Assembly: GCA_002840975.1 (NCBI GenBank)
Contig: PHDN01000004.1
Coordinates: 110,575 to 174,574 of the forward strand
Direction of reading: 5' to 3'
Origin: Bacteroidetes bacterium HGW-Bacteroidetes-16
GTDB lineage: Bacteria > Bacteroidota > Bacteroidia > Bacteroidales > F082
DNA: 64,000 bases
Made by a program: the position numbers and the translations under genes. Shown here piece by piece: positions 36,552 to 45,063 of this stretch; position 1 is the first letter of the stretch, and every line of letters starts with the position of its first letter. A model generated the notes under the pieces. That model did no database searches, was not told where the DNA came from, and worked only from the letters and a program-made list of their open reading frames with translations.

Positions 36552-36626
36552 TCACTGAATCAGTTCCTGAACCATTGTCCAGAGCCAGAATACAACAATT
36601 ACAAGAAAGGGAAGGATTCTTTTCAT
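36552..36626 (-). CDS. Possible 24-residue hydrophobic peptide
   Basis: On the minus strand, an ATG at 36624-36626 opens a short frame MKRILPFLVIVVFWLWTMVQ that ends after Gln with a TGA at 36552-36554. One positively charged residue pair precedes a single hydrophobic helix of about 15 residues, as in small membrane peptides. No Shine-Dalgarno sequence is clear. Otherwise the stretch 36456-36835 shows no gene. This could be chance. Confidence 0.2.
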   Translation of the reverse strand: MKRILPFLVIVVFWLWTMVQELIQ

Positions 36627-36835
36627 AGGGTCAGATTTTTAATTCATTAGACTTTTGGAGAAATTTATCTGTCCGAAACCGAACAGAACACGCGCATTTT
36701 TGACCGGGTTCCCTGTGTACATTAGCTCCTTTATGCTCATAATGCACGTATAAACATGATATTAAAAAATTCAGCACAGGTTTTGTTATGTTTTGAATCA
36801 TTATTCATACACCTGACCACACAAAAAACGGCCAA

Positions 36836-39229
36836 ATGATACTTAATTATTTAAAGCTTGGAATCAGAAACCTCCGCAAACAATTATCCTATTCTATCAT
36901 TAACATTATCGGGTTGTCCATCGGGATTGCTGCTTTTCTGTTGATTGCACTCCACATTCAGTACGAAACCGGCTTTAATGAAGAGATTCCCAATTCAGAT
37001 CAGCTGTACAGGTGTGTTGAAATTCAACAGGCACCAGGTGTGGGCGAACAACATGTGGCTGTTACCATGGGACCGTTGGGTTATGCTTTGGTAACCGAAT
37101 TCCCGGAAGTTGAAAAATCGGTTCGTATCCTGTTTTGGGGAAGTCAGCCCCTGCAATACAACGATCAATTCTTCGATCAGAATTACGTGGTGTTTATCGA
37201 TCCATCGGCTTTCGAACTTTTTGGGATAAAACTTATCACTGGAGATACCGCAACTGCGTTGAAAGAACTTAATTCGTTCGTGCCATCCAGAAAAGTGGCT
37301 GTCAAAATGTTTGGTACGGTGGAAGAAGCCATGGGCAAAGTGTTTCAAATCAATGGAAAACCCTTTGTGGTTACTGCCGTGATGGAAAATATGCCCGTAC
37401 AGATGAGTGTGAGGATGGAAGCATTGATTCCATTCGCAAACATGGAAACTAAGTATTCATGGCTTAACGGGTGGAACAACAATTCAATCGATACCTATGT
37501 ACGTGTCAGAAAAGGAACTGATATGGGTGCCCTGGCTTTAAAATTCCCTGATTTTGTTTCAAAACACGTGGACGTTGAGGACAGTCACTGGCAATGGAAA
37601 CTGTTTTTGCAACCGGTGCGCGATATTCACCTTAAATCGGGGCACATCAAATTCCAGGTTATGAATTACAACCAGGGAAACATCAATACGGTGTATGTAT
37701 TCTCGATTATTGCTGCTTTGATTATCCTGCTTGCCTGCGTAAACTTTATCAACATGGCCATTGCACAAACCGTAAAACGGTCTAAAGAGGTGGGTCTTCG
37801 GAAAGTGATGGGGGCGGAAAGAATAAACCTGATTGGTCAGTTTTTAGGTGAATCCACCATCCTTACCTTTATCTCCATTTTATTAGCTTTGTTATTGGCC
37901 GAATTGTTGCTTCCCACTTTTAACCAAATGCTGGGGACCGATTTCTCACTTGATTTTCTGGGCAACTGGATACTTAACATCGGATTGGTTATTATTTTGA
38001 TTTTAGTGAGTTTGGTCGCCGGGTTCTATCCCGCATTTTACCTGAGTAAACTCAATCCAATGGCTATTTTCAGAAGCACCACAGGTTTAAAAGGTGGTTC
38101 TTCGGCCTGGCTTACCAAGGCACTGGTCATATTTCAGTTTGTCATTTCCATTGCCATGATTTTTAGCATTGCGGTGATCTACGATCAGTATAAATATGCG
38201 TTGAACAAGGATATGGGCATCAACTATTCCAATGTGATGTCGGTAAAACTATACGATAAAAACGACAAAACGAATGTTGAATTTTTAAAGAATGAATTTA
38301 AGCGGATTCCCGACGTAAGAGATGTGGCTTTTGTAAGCGATATCAACGGTGTTGCCGGATCGCAATCGTCAGTAACAGTGGACGATACTACCGAAACCCG
38401 TATTACGATGAGATATGGATATGTTGATTATAATTTTTTCGATATGATGGACATCCCCATCGTCGCCGGCCGGAATTTTAGCAAGGATTATGCCTTTGAC
38501 GACAGCAATGCGGTGATTTTAAACCGCGCAGCCGTCAACTTCCTGGGTTGGGACGATCCCATCGGCAAACAATTTATGCCGTTTTTGGACACCGTTACCA
38601 ATATGAAGGTGATAGGTGTGATTGAAGATTACCATTACTATTCCATTCATTCAAAAATTGAGCCGGCTGTGTATATGATCCGTCCCGACAGGTCGTATAA
38701 CCTGGCTGTAAAAATCAACGGAATTAACAAGGAGCAAACCATTGCTGCCATGGAGAAAATCTGGAATGAACATTTTCAGGGAATTCCTTTTAACTATCAC
38801 ATGGCCAAGGACCGAATTCGCGATGAATACAAAAGCGAAGAAAACACCTATAAAATTTTCTCCCTGTTTACCCTGCTTTCACTGGTGATTTCGTGTCTGG
38901 GATTGTATGGACTTACTGCATTGACCATCGAAAAGAAAAATCGCGAAATAGGCATCCGAAAGGTGTTTGGCGGATCCATCAGCCGAATTCTGGTGTTATT
39001 AACCATCGATTTTGTGCAACTCATTCTGATCGCCGGACTCATTTCCACACCAATTGCATGGTATCTGATGAACAAGTCGCTCGAAAACTTTGCATACCAC
39101 ATTGTAGTTTCGTGGAAATACTTTGTGTTGTCCATTATGAGTGCGCTCATCGTGGCGGTAATTACCATCATATATCATGCTTACAAAGCCGCATCCTCAA
39201 ATCCGGTGGATGTTTTGCATTATGAGTAA
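36836..39229 (+). CDS. MacB/FtsX-family ABC permease (Bacteroidota long form)
   Basis: A 797-residue protein with two MacB-like halves. The N-terminal helix (YSIINIIGLSIGIAAFLLIAL) is followed by a periplasmic domain to about residue 280, three helices including SIIAALIILLACVNFINMAI, the linker KEVGLRKVMGAERINLIGQF, another helix pair, a second periplasmic domain from about residue 430, and C-terminal helices ending with KNREIGIRKVFGGSI and the NPVDVLHYE tail. These 'KEVGLRKVxGA' repeats are hallmarks. Such permeases in Bacteroidota often lack a linked ATPase, as here. They are linked to peptide, antibiotic or lipoprotein export or to mechanotransmission, but the cargo is unknown. Confidence 0.88.
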   Translation: MILNYLKLGIRNLRKQLSYSIINIIGLSIGIAAFLLIALHIQYETGFNEEIPNSDQLYRCVEIQQAPGVGEQHVAVTMGPLGYALVTEFPEVEKSVRILFWGSQPLQYNDQFFDQNYVVFIDPSAFELFGIKLITGDTATALKELNSFVPSRKVAVKMFGTVEEAMGKVFQINGKPFVVTAVMENMPVQMSVRMEALIPFANMETKYSWLNGWNNNSIDTYVRVRKGTDMGALALKFPDFVSKHVDVEDSHWQWKLFLQPVRDIHLKSGHIKFQVMNYNQGNINTVYVFSIIAALIILLACVNFINMAIAQTVKRSKEVGLRKVMGAERINLIGQFLGESTILTFISILLALLLAELLLPTFNQMLGTDFSLDFLGNWILNIGLVIILILVSLVAGFYPAFYLSKLNPMAIFRSTTGLKGGSSAWLTKALVIFQFVISIAMIFSIAVIYDQYKYALNKDMGINYSNVMSVKLYDKNDKTNVEFLKNEFKRIPDVRDVAFVSDINGVAGSQSSVTVDDTTETRITMRYGYVDYNFFDMMDIPIVAGRNFSKDYAFDDSNAVILNRAAVNFLGWDDPIGKQFMPFLDTVTNMKVIGVIEDYHYYSIHSKIEPAVYMIRPDRSYNLAVKINGINKEQTIAAMEKIWNEHFQGIPFNYHMAKDRIRDEYKSEENTYKIFSLFTLLSLVISCLGLYGLTALTIEKKNREIGIRKVFGGSISRILVLLTIDFVQLILIAGLISTPIAWYLMNKSLENFAYHIVVSWKYFVLSIMSALIVAVITIIYHAYKAASSNPVDVLHYE

Positions 39230-39339
39230 GCGTGCCTTCAGCCAACATGGCACTGGTTATTATTATGTTTCTTTAACCCATTTAAACGGGTTGAAATTCA
39301 GAAATGGTGTATTTTTACTTCCTGAATTTCCAGTGAATA

Positions 39340-40527
39340 ATGCCTTTATATTTAGCAAAAATCGAAATATTTACACATAGTATTTTGCCGCGAACTAAGT
39401 TCCTCTTCTCAATCGTTTTGCTGACAGGGGTGCTTACTTCCTGTATAAAACCTTTCGTTCCCGATATTAAAACATCCGATTTAAAAAAGTATGTGGTTTC
39501 AGGGATGGTATTGGATGGCGATGGTTATCAAAAAGTAAACGTTTCAGCTTCCTCGCCCATTAACGATCCACAATATACGCCTGTCACTCAGTGTTTGGTT
39601 ACTATTATTGATGCAAACAGTAATCAATATCAAATGACAGACAATGGCGATGGAAGTTATACCAATTGGATCGACCCTGTTCTGTTGGTTCCGGGATCAT
39701 CTTTTAAGGTGCAGGTGCATACCTTTGATGGCCAGGTGTTGGAATCTGATTACGATCTCATGTCGAAAGCGCCGGAGGTGGATTCGGTTTACTTCCTGCG
39801 GAAAGACATCGAAGGCAATATGCCCGGAAGTTACACGCTGGGGATTCAGTTTTATCTGGATTTGAAAGGCACCAATAACGATGGCCGGTACTATTTGTGG
39901 AATGTATTTGAGACCTATGAATATCATACCGATTATCCGATTACATCTTATTATGATGGCGAAATCCATCAGGTAGACCCACCAGATTACTCAAAGAACG
40001 TATGCTGGAGGACAAACAAGATTCCCAAAATATTTACATTATCCACTGAAAATCTTACCGAAAATAAGTACAAAGAACTACCACTTCAATATGTTGACAA
40101 TCAAACTACAAAGCTGGCCTATGGATACAGTGTACTGGTGGAACAACTGGCCTTAAGCGAAGCCGCCTATCATTATTGGGACCAGATGCGCATCAATAGC
40201 AGTCATGAGGGCGGGCTTTATGAACAACAACCCCTGGCAATCAAGGGAAATGTCCACAATCTCACCCATCCCGACGAGGAGGTGCTTGGGTTTTTTTGTG
40301 TCGCAGCGGTTTCACGCAAACGAATATTTGTACAGAATGTTCCGAACCTTCCCCTCGAATTTTCAACCTATTGTTCCCCCGCCGAATTGCGTTTTGGACC
40401 AAGTGAAATTCCTCCCAGTCAGTGGCCTGCGTATTTGAGTCCGGGTTTTATGTGGCTTAACAATGAATGTGTAGATTGCTTGATATTTGGAGGTATAAAT
40501 ATAAAACCTGATTTTTGGCCGAATTAG
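39340..40527 (+). CDS. DUF4249 outer-membrane lipoprotein
   Basis: A 395-residue DUF4249 protein. The lipobox lies in VLTSCIKPF. Typical DUF4249 segments are KYVVSGMVLDGDGYQKVNVS, TQCLVTIIDANSN and GSSFKVQVHTFDGQ, with a cysteine-bearing tail (NECVDCLIFGG). DUF4249 genes are usually next to TonB-dependent receptors, where they act as accessory lipoproteins; here none is adjacent (the nearest is at 47.7 kb). The start is uncertain: the ATG at 39340 gives an N-terminus of 17 residues before the hydrophobic stretch, and a TTG at 39385 gives a more typical signal peptide length. Confidence 0.85.
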   Translation: MPLYLAKIEIFTHSILPRTKFLFSIVLLTGVLTSCIKPFVPDIKTSDLKKYVVSGMVLDGDGYQKVNVSASSPINDPQYTPVTQCLVTIIDANSNQYQMTDNGDGSYTNWIDPVLLVPGSSFKVQVHTFDGQVLESDYDLMSKAPEVDSVYFLRKDIEGNMPGSYTLGIQFYLDLKGTNNDGRYYLWNVFETYEYHTDYPITSYYDGEIHQVDPPDYSKNVCWRTNKIPKIFTLSTENLTENKYKELPLQYVDNQTTKLAYGYSVLVEQLALSEAAYHYWDQMRINSSHEGGLYEQQPLAIKGNVHNLTHPDEEVLGFFCVAAVSRKRIFVQNVPNLPLEFSTYCSPAELRFGPSEIPPSQWPAYLSPGFMWLNNECVDCLIFGGINIKPDFWPN

Positions 40528-40544
40528 TGTCATATCCCACCTAT

Positions 40545-40690
40545 TCCTGCGTTTTCTGGTAAGTTATTCCACGCAAAGACCGCCAAGCAGGGACACGCGA
40601 AGACCGCAAAGTAAATTTAACCTGTTTCAAATACCTCTTTGCGTACTTTGCGTGAAACTTTTCCTGCTTGTCCGGGTTAGGTAAATCAAA
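40545..40690. repeat. Second copy of the CGCAAAG inverted intergenic repeat
   Basis: CACGCAAAG (40570-40578) and CTTTGCGTG (40646-40654) are perfect arms inside longer imperfect arms, with internal ACGCGAAGACCGCAAAG. The right side continues AACTTTTCCTGCTTGTCCGG and then GTTAGG, as at the copy near 0.2 kb. The rest of the gap 40528-40873 is AT-rich with no clear gene or promoter. Confidence 0.7.
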
Positions 40691-40873
40691 TTTAGAGTCT
40701 GCCGTAACATGAGGCTATGGCGATCCCGGGGATATAATTCATTCCATAACTGCCCGGTTAAAATTTTGAATTATACCGAAATAAAATCAACCGCCGTTTA
40801 GTTTTTGAAAAATACCGGATAAAACAAACCCTTATTTTTATCGTTTAGTAAAAACAATCCGTTCAGTAGTAAA

Positions 40874-43267
40874 ATGTCGAAATTTAAAATAGAGATTCAG
40901 ATTACAGTAGTGGCTTTCATTATCGGGGCTGCTGTAGTAACTTCCGGATATTTTGCTTATAAAAGCCTCTCGAAAATTGTCTGGTCCATCTACCAGGAGA
41001 CACGGCCCGACAATAGACTTTTCCTGATAAAGGATATCAATGCCGACCTTACAGCCCTTGAAAACAACGTACGGTTATACATTTTAACCAATAACAAAAA
41101 TGATCTCAAACAATATGATACACTACAAAAACAAATCATCATCAAAATACAAAACCTTGGAGAAATTGGTGGGAAGAACCGTGGTGATGCGCCCCTCACC
41201 GATTCCATCCAAAGTTTGTCGATTGAAAAACTGGAGTTGTGGCACGAGGTTTTAAGCCTTCACCAATCCGCAAAAGAAGATCAACCGGCATTCTCGGAAA
41301 TCTATTCGAAACTTGATGAACTAAAAATCGACACCATTACGGTTGAAACTGAGAAAAAGGGATTATTTCGGAAAATATTCGGAGGGGAAAAAGTAACGGT
41401 AGATACCACATTTGTAGAACGGTCTATAGAAAAAGATTCGCTGAAACAGGACATTCAAAAGGTAGAAACAAAAATTGCCGAGAAAGGACGAAAAATAAAT
41501 GTGCTCGAATCACGGTTAATTGAAAAAAATATTGTCATTGGCGAAAAAATAAATGCGCTTATTTCCAAAGCTGAGAAAAGGGAATCGGATAACCTGATGG
41601 AAAAAACCAATGAGGCCGATCGGCTTGCAGCACTTACCTACAAACGGCTTGCGGCATTTATCGTTACCTCGGTGATTTTATTATTCGTTGCCCTTTTTGT
41701 ATTGTTTAATTTTCTAAAAAAATCGAGGATCTACGAACGTGTATTGAAAGATGCCAAACAGGAAGCCGAAAAACTCGCCCGGGCAAAAGAACAATTTGCA
41801 GCCAATGTAAGCCACGAACTGCGAACTCCGGTAAATGCCATTTACGGTTTAACCGGACAAGTGTTGCAACAACCACTGGATACCGAAACCAGGGAAATGA
41901 TAACGATCATTTCGCGGTCGGCCAGCCACCTTAAACATATTATAAACGACACGCTCGACTTTTCAAAGATACAAGCCCACAAATTGAAGCTGGAAACCAT
42001 CGATTTTGCACCGTCCGAAGTTTTTGAAGAGGTCATTTCCTTGCATAAATACGAGGCGGTAAAAAAAGGAATTTCGCTGGGTTTTACCTGGGAAGGAGAA
42101 AAACCCGATGCGCTCACCGGCGATCCGCTCCGGTTAAAACAAATATTGATCAACCTCATCAGCAATGCCATAAAGTTTACTGAAGAAGGCGAAGTGGTTT
42201 TAAAAGTTAAAACAGCCAGGACCGTCAATCAAACTTTTGAAATGGTAATTCAGGTTGCCGATACCGGGATTGGAATGTCGAAAGAAAACCAAAAAATTAT
42301 TTTTGACGAATTTGTACAGGCTGAAAACCAAACCGGCAAAAAGCACAGAGGCACCGGGCTCGGGTTGGCCATTGTGAAAAAACTGGTGGAACTTCAGGGT
42401 GGAAAAATTACCCTAGAAAGTGAATCCGGGAAAGGTACTGAATTGACAGTAAATGTTGAATATCCGGAAGGGAGAAAGGAAAATATCTCAAAAACGGAAT
42501 GGGAAATACCTTCCATCCCTGAAAAGTTAAAACAACTTGAGGTACTCATTGCCGACGATGAAGAATTCAATCGGTATGTGCTTAAAGGAATCTTGAAAAA
42601 CTGGGGCACTTCGTTTCAGGAGGTAAAAAACGGGGAAGAAGCTGTAAAAGCAACATCTCTTAAAAAATTCGATGTCATCCTGATGGACCTGCACATGCCC
42701 GAAATGAACGGAATCGAAGCGGCAAAAACAATTATTAAAACCCATCCGGGAATAACGATTGTGGCCATATCGGCCTCAAACGATCAACTGGATCGGCAAG
42801 CCTGCGAAAATGCAGGAATGAAAGGATTTCTTTTAAAGCCCTTCTCTGAAAAGGATCTCTTTGATACCCTGATTTCACTGGTTCCCGTCGAAAACCAGAC
42901 AACACTCGGATCAAGTCAACCCAAACTCGATGTAGTTGAACTCACCCGGATGGCCGGTGAGGACAAAATATTTCTGCGAGAAATGATCCTTCTTTTTATA
43001 AAATCGATGGATACAGGAGTCGAAAATATCTCGGAAGCCATTCAGAAAAAAGACTGGAAATGTGTTTTTGAAAATGCACACAAAATGGCTGCGCCTTGTA
43101 AACATATGCAGGTAATGCATTTGTACAACAACATCAAACAGTTGGAAAAACTGGCTCAGCAGGCTGAAAAACCGGAATTGATGGCGCCTGTTTTCCAGGA
43201 GATAAAAATTGAAGCGGCAGAAATCAACGCATTCCTTAAACTTTATTTGGAAGATAATCATGATTAA
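40874..43267 (+). CDS. Hybrid sensor histidine kinase with receiver and HPt domains
   Basis: A 797-residue inner-membrane kinase. TM1 (about 9-31) and TM2 (about 259-281) flank a periplasmic helical sensor of about 225 residues with coiled-coil character (KQDIQKVETKIAEKGRKI). A linker helix leads to the HisKA domain with His314 in SHELRTP, the ATPase domain (QILINLISNAIKFTEEG, ADTGIGM, HRGTGLGLAIVKKL), a receiver domain with Asp605 in LMDLHMPEMNG, and a C-terminal HPt domain with His736 in NAHKMAAPCKH. This gives a complete His-Asp-His relay that needs a final Asp, which the next gene provides (Asp56). No PAS or HAMP motif is evident. The signal is unknown. Confidence 0.93.
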   Translation: MSKFKIEIQITVVAFIIGAAVVTSGYFAYKSLSKIVWSIYQETRPDNRLFLIKDINADLTALENNVRLYILTNNKNDLKQYDTLQKQIIIKIQNLGEIGGKNRGDAPLTDSIQSLSIEKLELWHEVLSLHQSAKEDQPAFSEIYSKLDELKIDTITVETEKKGLFRKIFGGEKVTVDTTFVERSIEKDSLKQDIQKVETKIAEKGRKINVLESRLIEKNIVIGEKINALISKAEKRESDNLMEKTNEADRLAALTYKRLAAFIVTSVILLFVALFVLFNFLKKSRIYERVLKDAKQEAEKLARAKEQFAANVSHELRTPVNAIYGLTGQVLQQPLDTETREMITIISRSASHLKHIINDTLDFSKIQAHKLKLETIDFAPSEVFEEVISLHKYEAVKKGISLGFTWEGEKPDALTGDPLRLKQILINLISNAIKFTEEGEVVLKVKTARTVNQTFEMVIQVADTGIGMSKENQKIIFDEFVQAENQTGKKHRGTGLGLAIVKKLVELQGGKITLESESGKGTELTVNVEYPEGRKENISKTEWEIPSIPEKLKQLEVLIADDEEFNRYVLKGILKNWGTSFQEVKNGEEAVKATSLKKFDVILMDLHMPEMNGIEAAKTIIKTHPGITIVAISASNDQLDRQACENAGMKGFLLKPFSEKDLFDTLISLVPVENQTTLGSSQPKLDVVELTRMAGEDKIFLREMILLFIKSMDTGVENISEAIQKKDWKCVFENAHKMAAPCKHMQVMHLYNNIKQLEKLAQQAEKPELMAPVFQEIKIEAAEINAFLKLYLEDNHD

Positions 43268-43321
43268 AAACCCAACGTTTTTATACCGATCCAAAAAACA
43301 GCTATCTTTCAGCGACCAATA

Positions 43322-43466
43322 TTGAGTCCACTCCGAAAAGTCAAGAACCCCAAAAGAGACTAAAGGAGATTTTAATAGTTTGTTGATTTTCAACGAATTC
43401 CCCTTTAAGGGTTTGGGGTAAATGAGTTGAAAATCAATGAGCACATACTTTTCGGAGGGGACTCAA
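43322..43466. mobile_element. MITE-like element with TA target duplication
   Basis: A 145-base non-coding element. Terminal inverted repeats begin TTGAGTCCACTCCGAAAAGT and end with the reverse complement of TTGAGTCCCCTCCGAAAAGT; one mismatch in 20. TA flanks both ends (43320-43321 and 43467-43468), as left by Tc1/mariner/IS630-type transposition. Inside, TTGATTTTCAAC and GTTGAAAATCAA form another inverted repeat, and AACCCC/GGGGT pieces also pair. It has no transposase, so it would be moved in trans. It lies between the kinase and its regulator. Confidence 0.65.
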
Positions 43467-43500
43467 TAAAAAATACGAAAGTTGTTTATGCAAAAGAAAC

Positions 43501-44847
43501 ATGTACGAAAAGCCTTTTAAAATATTTGTGGTTGAAGACGACGAGTGGTACAGCAAACTGCTGGTACACAATCTTTCGTTAAATCCCGATTACGAAATCG
43601 AGTCGTTTACCAACGGAAAAGATTGCCTGGCCAACCTACATAAAAACCCGGATGTAATAACGCTTGACTATCGCCTTCCCGACATGCAGGGACTCGAAAT
43701 ATTAAAAAATATAAAAGCCGAAAACGAAGAAATCCAGGTCATCCTGATCTCGGAACAGGACGAAATTGAGGTTGTGGTTGAATTGCTGAAATATGGCGCT
43801 TACGATTATATTGTCAAGTCGAAGGATATTCGCGAACGGCTTTTAAATACGGTACAAAATATCCGTAACGGGGTTAGCCTGAAACGGGAAATTGTTTCTT
43901 TGCGCGGCGAGGTTAAAATGAAATACAGTTACCAGAATACCATAGTTGGAAACAACCCGGCCACACAAAAAATCTTCGGGCTGATTGAAAAAGCCACACG
44001 AACCAATATTTCGGTCACCATTACCGGCGAAACCGGGACCGGAAAGGAGTTGGTGGCCAAAGCCATCCACTACAATTCGGCGCGGGCAACGAAACCGTTT
44101 ATCGCGGTTAATATGGCCGCCATTCCAAAAGATTTAACCGAAAGCGAACTTTTCGGGCATGAAAAAGGAGCTTTTACGGGAGCAACTTTCCGGCGTATCG
44201 GAAAATTTGAAGAAGCCAACGGTGGGACACTCTTCCTGGATGAAATTGCTGAAATGGATATTTCGCTCCAGGCAAAACTGCTGCGCGTGTTGCAGGAAAA
44301 AGAATTTGTTCGGATTGGCAGTAATAAACCCGTCAAAACCGACTGCCGCATCATCGTCGCTACCAACCAAAACTTTCAGGAAGCCGTTGTAAAAGGCACT
44401 TTCAGACAAGATCTTTATTACCGGCTTTTTGGTTTGCCCATCGAACTGCCGCCACTGCGCGAACGGGGAAACGACATTGTTATCCTTTCAAAACATTTTA
44501 TCAAAGAATTCTGCAACGAAAACAACCTTGCCTTAAAAACACTGTCTGCAACTGCGGCCGATAAATTGCTTTCCTATCCTTTCCCGGGAAATATCAGGGA
44601 GCTGAAATCAGTAATCGAACTGGCCATAACGCTCTCCGATTATGACGAAATTGGTGCTGAAAATATCATCCTTGGCAATGAAGTCCTTTTCTCAGAAAAT
44701 ACAGTTAAAGAAATGAGCATGCGCGAATACAACATCCGGATTGTAAAAAAATACCTCGAAAAATATAACAACAACACCAATCTGGTGGCCAAAAAACTGG
44801 AAATTGGCGTCGCAACCATTTACCGGATGCTTAAAGAAGACAACTGA
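43501..44847 (+). CDS. NtrC-family sigma-54-dependent response regulator
   Basis: A 448-residue activator. The receiver domain (1-120) has the acidic pair in VVEDDEWY and the phosphorylation site Asp56 in TLDYRLPDMQG. The AAA+ domain has Walker A GETGTGKE at 176-183, the sigma-54 contact motif GAFTGA at 223-228, Walker B GGTLFLDEI, and the R-finger region FRQDLYYRL. The Fis-type HTH is NTNLVAKKLEIGVATIYRM at the C-terminus. It would receive phosphate from the HPt domain of the kinase 233 bases upstream, and drive sigma-54 promoters with the rpoN product. The coupled gene may be its target (see the promoter at 44979). Confidence 0.95.
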   Translation: MYEKPFKIFVVEDDEWYSKLLVHNLSLNPDYEIESFTNGKDCLANLHKNPDVITLDYRLPDMQGLEILKNIKAENEEIQVILISEQDEIEVVVELLKYGAYDYIVKSKDIRERLLNTVQNIRNGVSLKREIVSLRGEVKMKYSYQNTIVGNNPATQKIFGLIEKATRTNISVTITGETGTGKELVAKAIHYNSARATKPFIAVNMAAIPKDLTESELFGHEKGAFTGATFRRIGKFEEANGGTLFLDEIAEMDISLQAKLLRVLQEKEFVRIGSNKPVKTDCRIIVATNQNFQEAVVKGTFRQDLYYRLFGLPIELPPLRERGNDIVILSKHFIKEFCNENNLALKTLSATAADKLLSYPFPGNIRELKSVIELAITLSDYDEIGAENIILGNEVLFSENTVKEMSMREYNIRIVKKYLEKYNNNTNLVAKKLEIGVATIYRMLKEDN

Positions 44848-44876
44848 TTCTGTTCTGACAGCATTCCTTTCATAAA

Positions 44877-44918
44877 ACTCCTATCAAATTGATAAACTCC
44901 TATCAAATTGATAGGAGT
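44877..44918. promoter_or_regulatory. Tandem repeat ending in a perfect 23-base palindrome
   Basis: ACTCCTATCAAATTGATA occurs twice (44877-44894 and 44896-44913) one base apart, and the second copy runs into GGAGT, completing an 11-base-arm palindrome with a one-base centre (44896-44918). It lies between the NtrC-type gene and the sigma-54-like promoter of the next gene, so it could be the regulator's enhancer site or a terminator of the regulator gene. The perfect symmetry suits a dimeric regulator. Confidence 0.55.
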
Positions 44919-44978
44919 CTTGGCATTAACAAGAACTATAATCGCTGAATTTCAAATCATTGAATCAAATTCATTCAG

Positions 44979-44995
44979 TTGGCACATCGTTTGGG
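44979..44995 (+). promoter_or_regulatory. Sigma-54-like promoter of the coiled-coil gene
   Basis: TTGGCACATCGTTTGGG aligns to the consensus TTGGCACGNNNNTTGCA: the -24 element TTGGCAC matches fully and the -12 element reads TTGGG, with C replaced by G. The spacing GG to the -12 GC position is right. It lies 69 bases before the ATG of the coiled-coil gene and 61 bases after the palindrome. The mismatch at the -12 GC is a real weakness. Confidence 0.45.
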
Positions 44996-45063
44996 ATGCT
45001 CTAAATGAATTAAATTTTTTAAAGAAAAAAAGTATAAATCTTAACTTTAGGAGGACAAATGTT

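Noticed and set aside
36437..36628. Plus-strand 63-residue frame after glyS as a gene.
   Set aside because: It begins within the terminator hairpin and has no recognisable feature.
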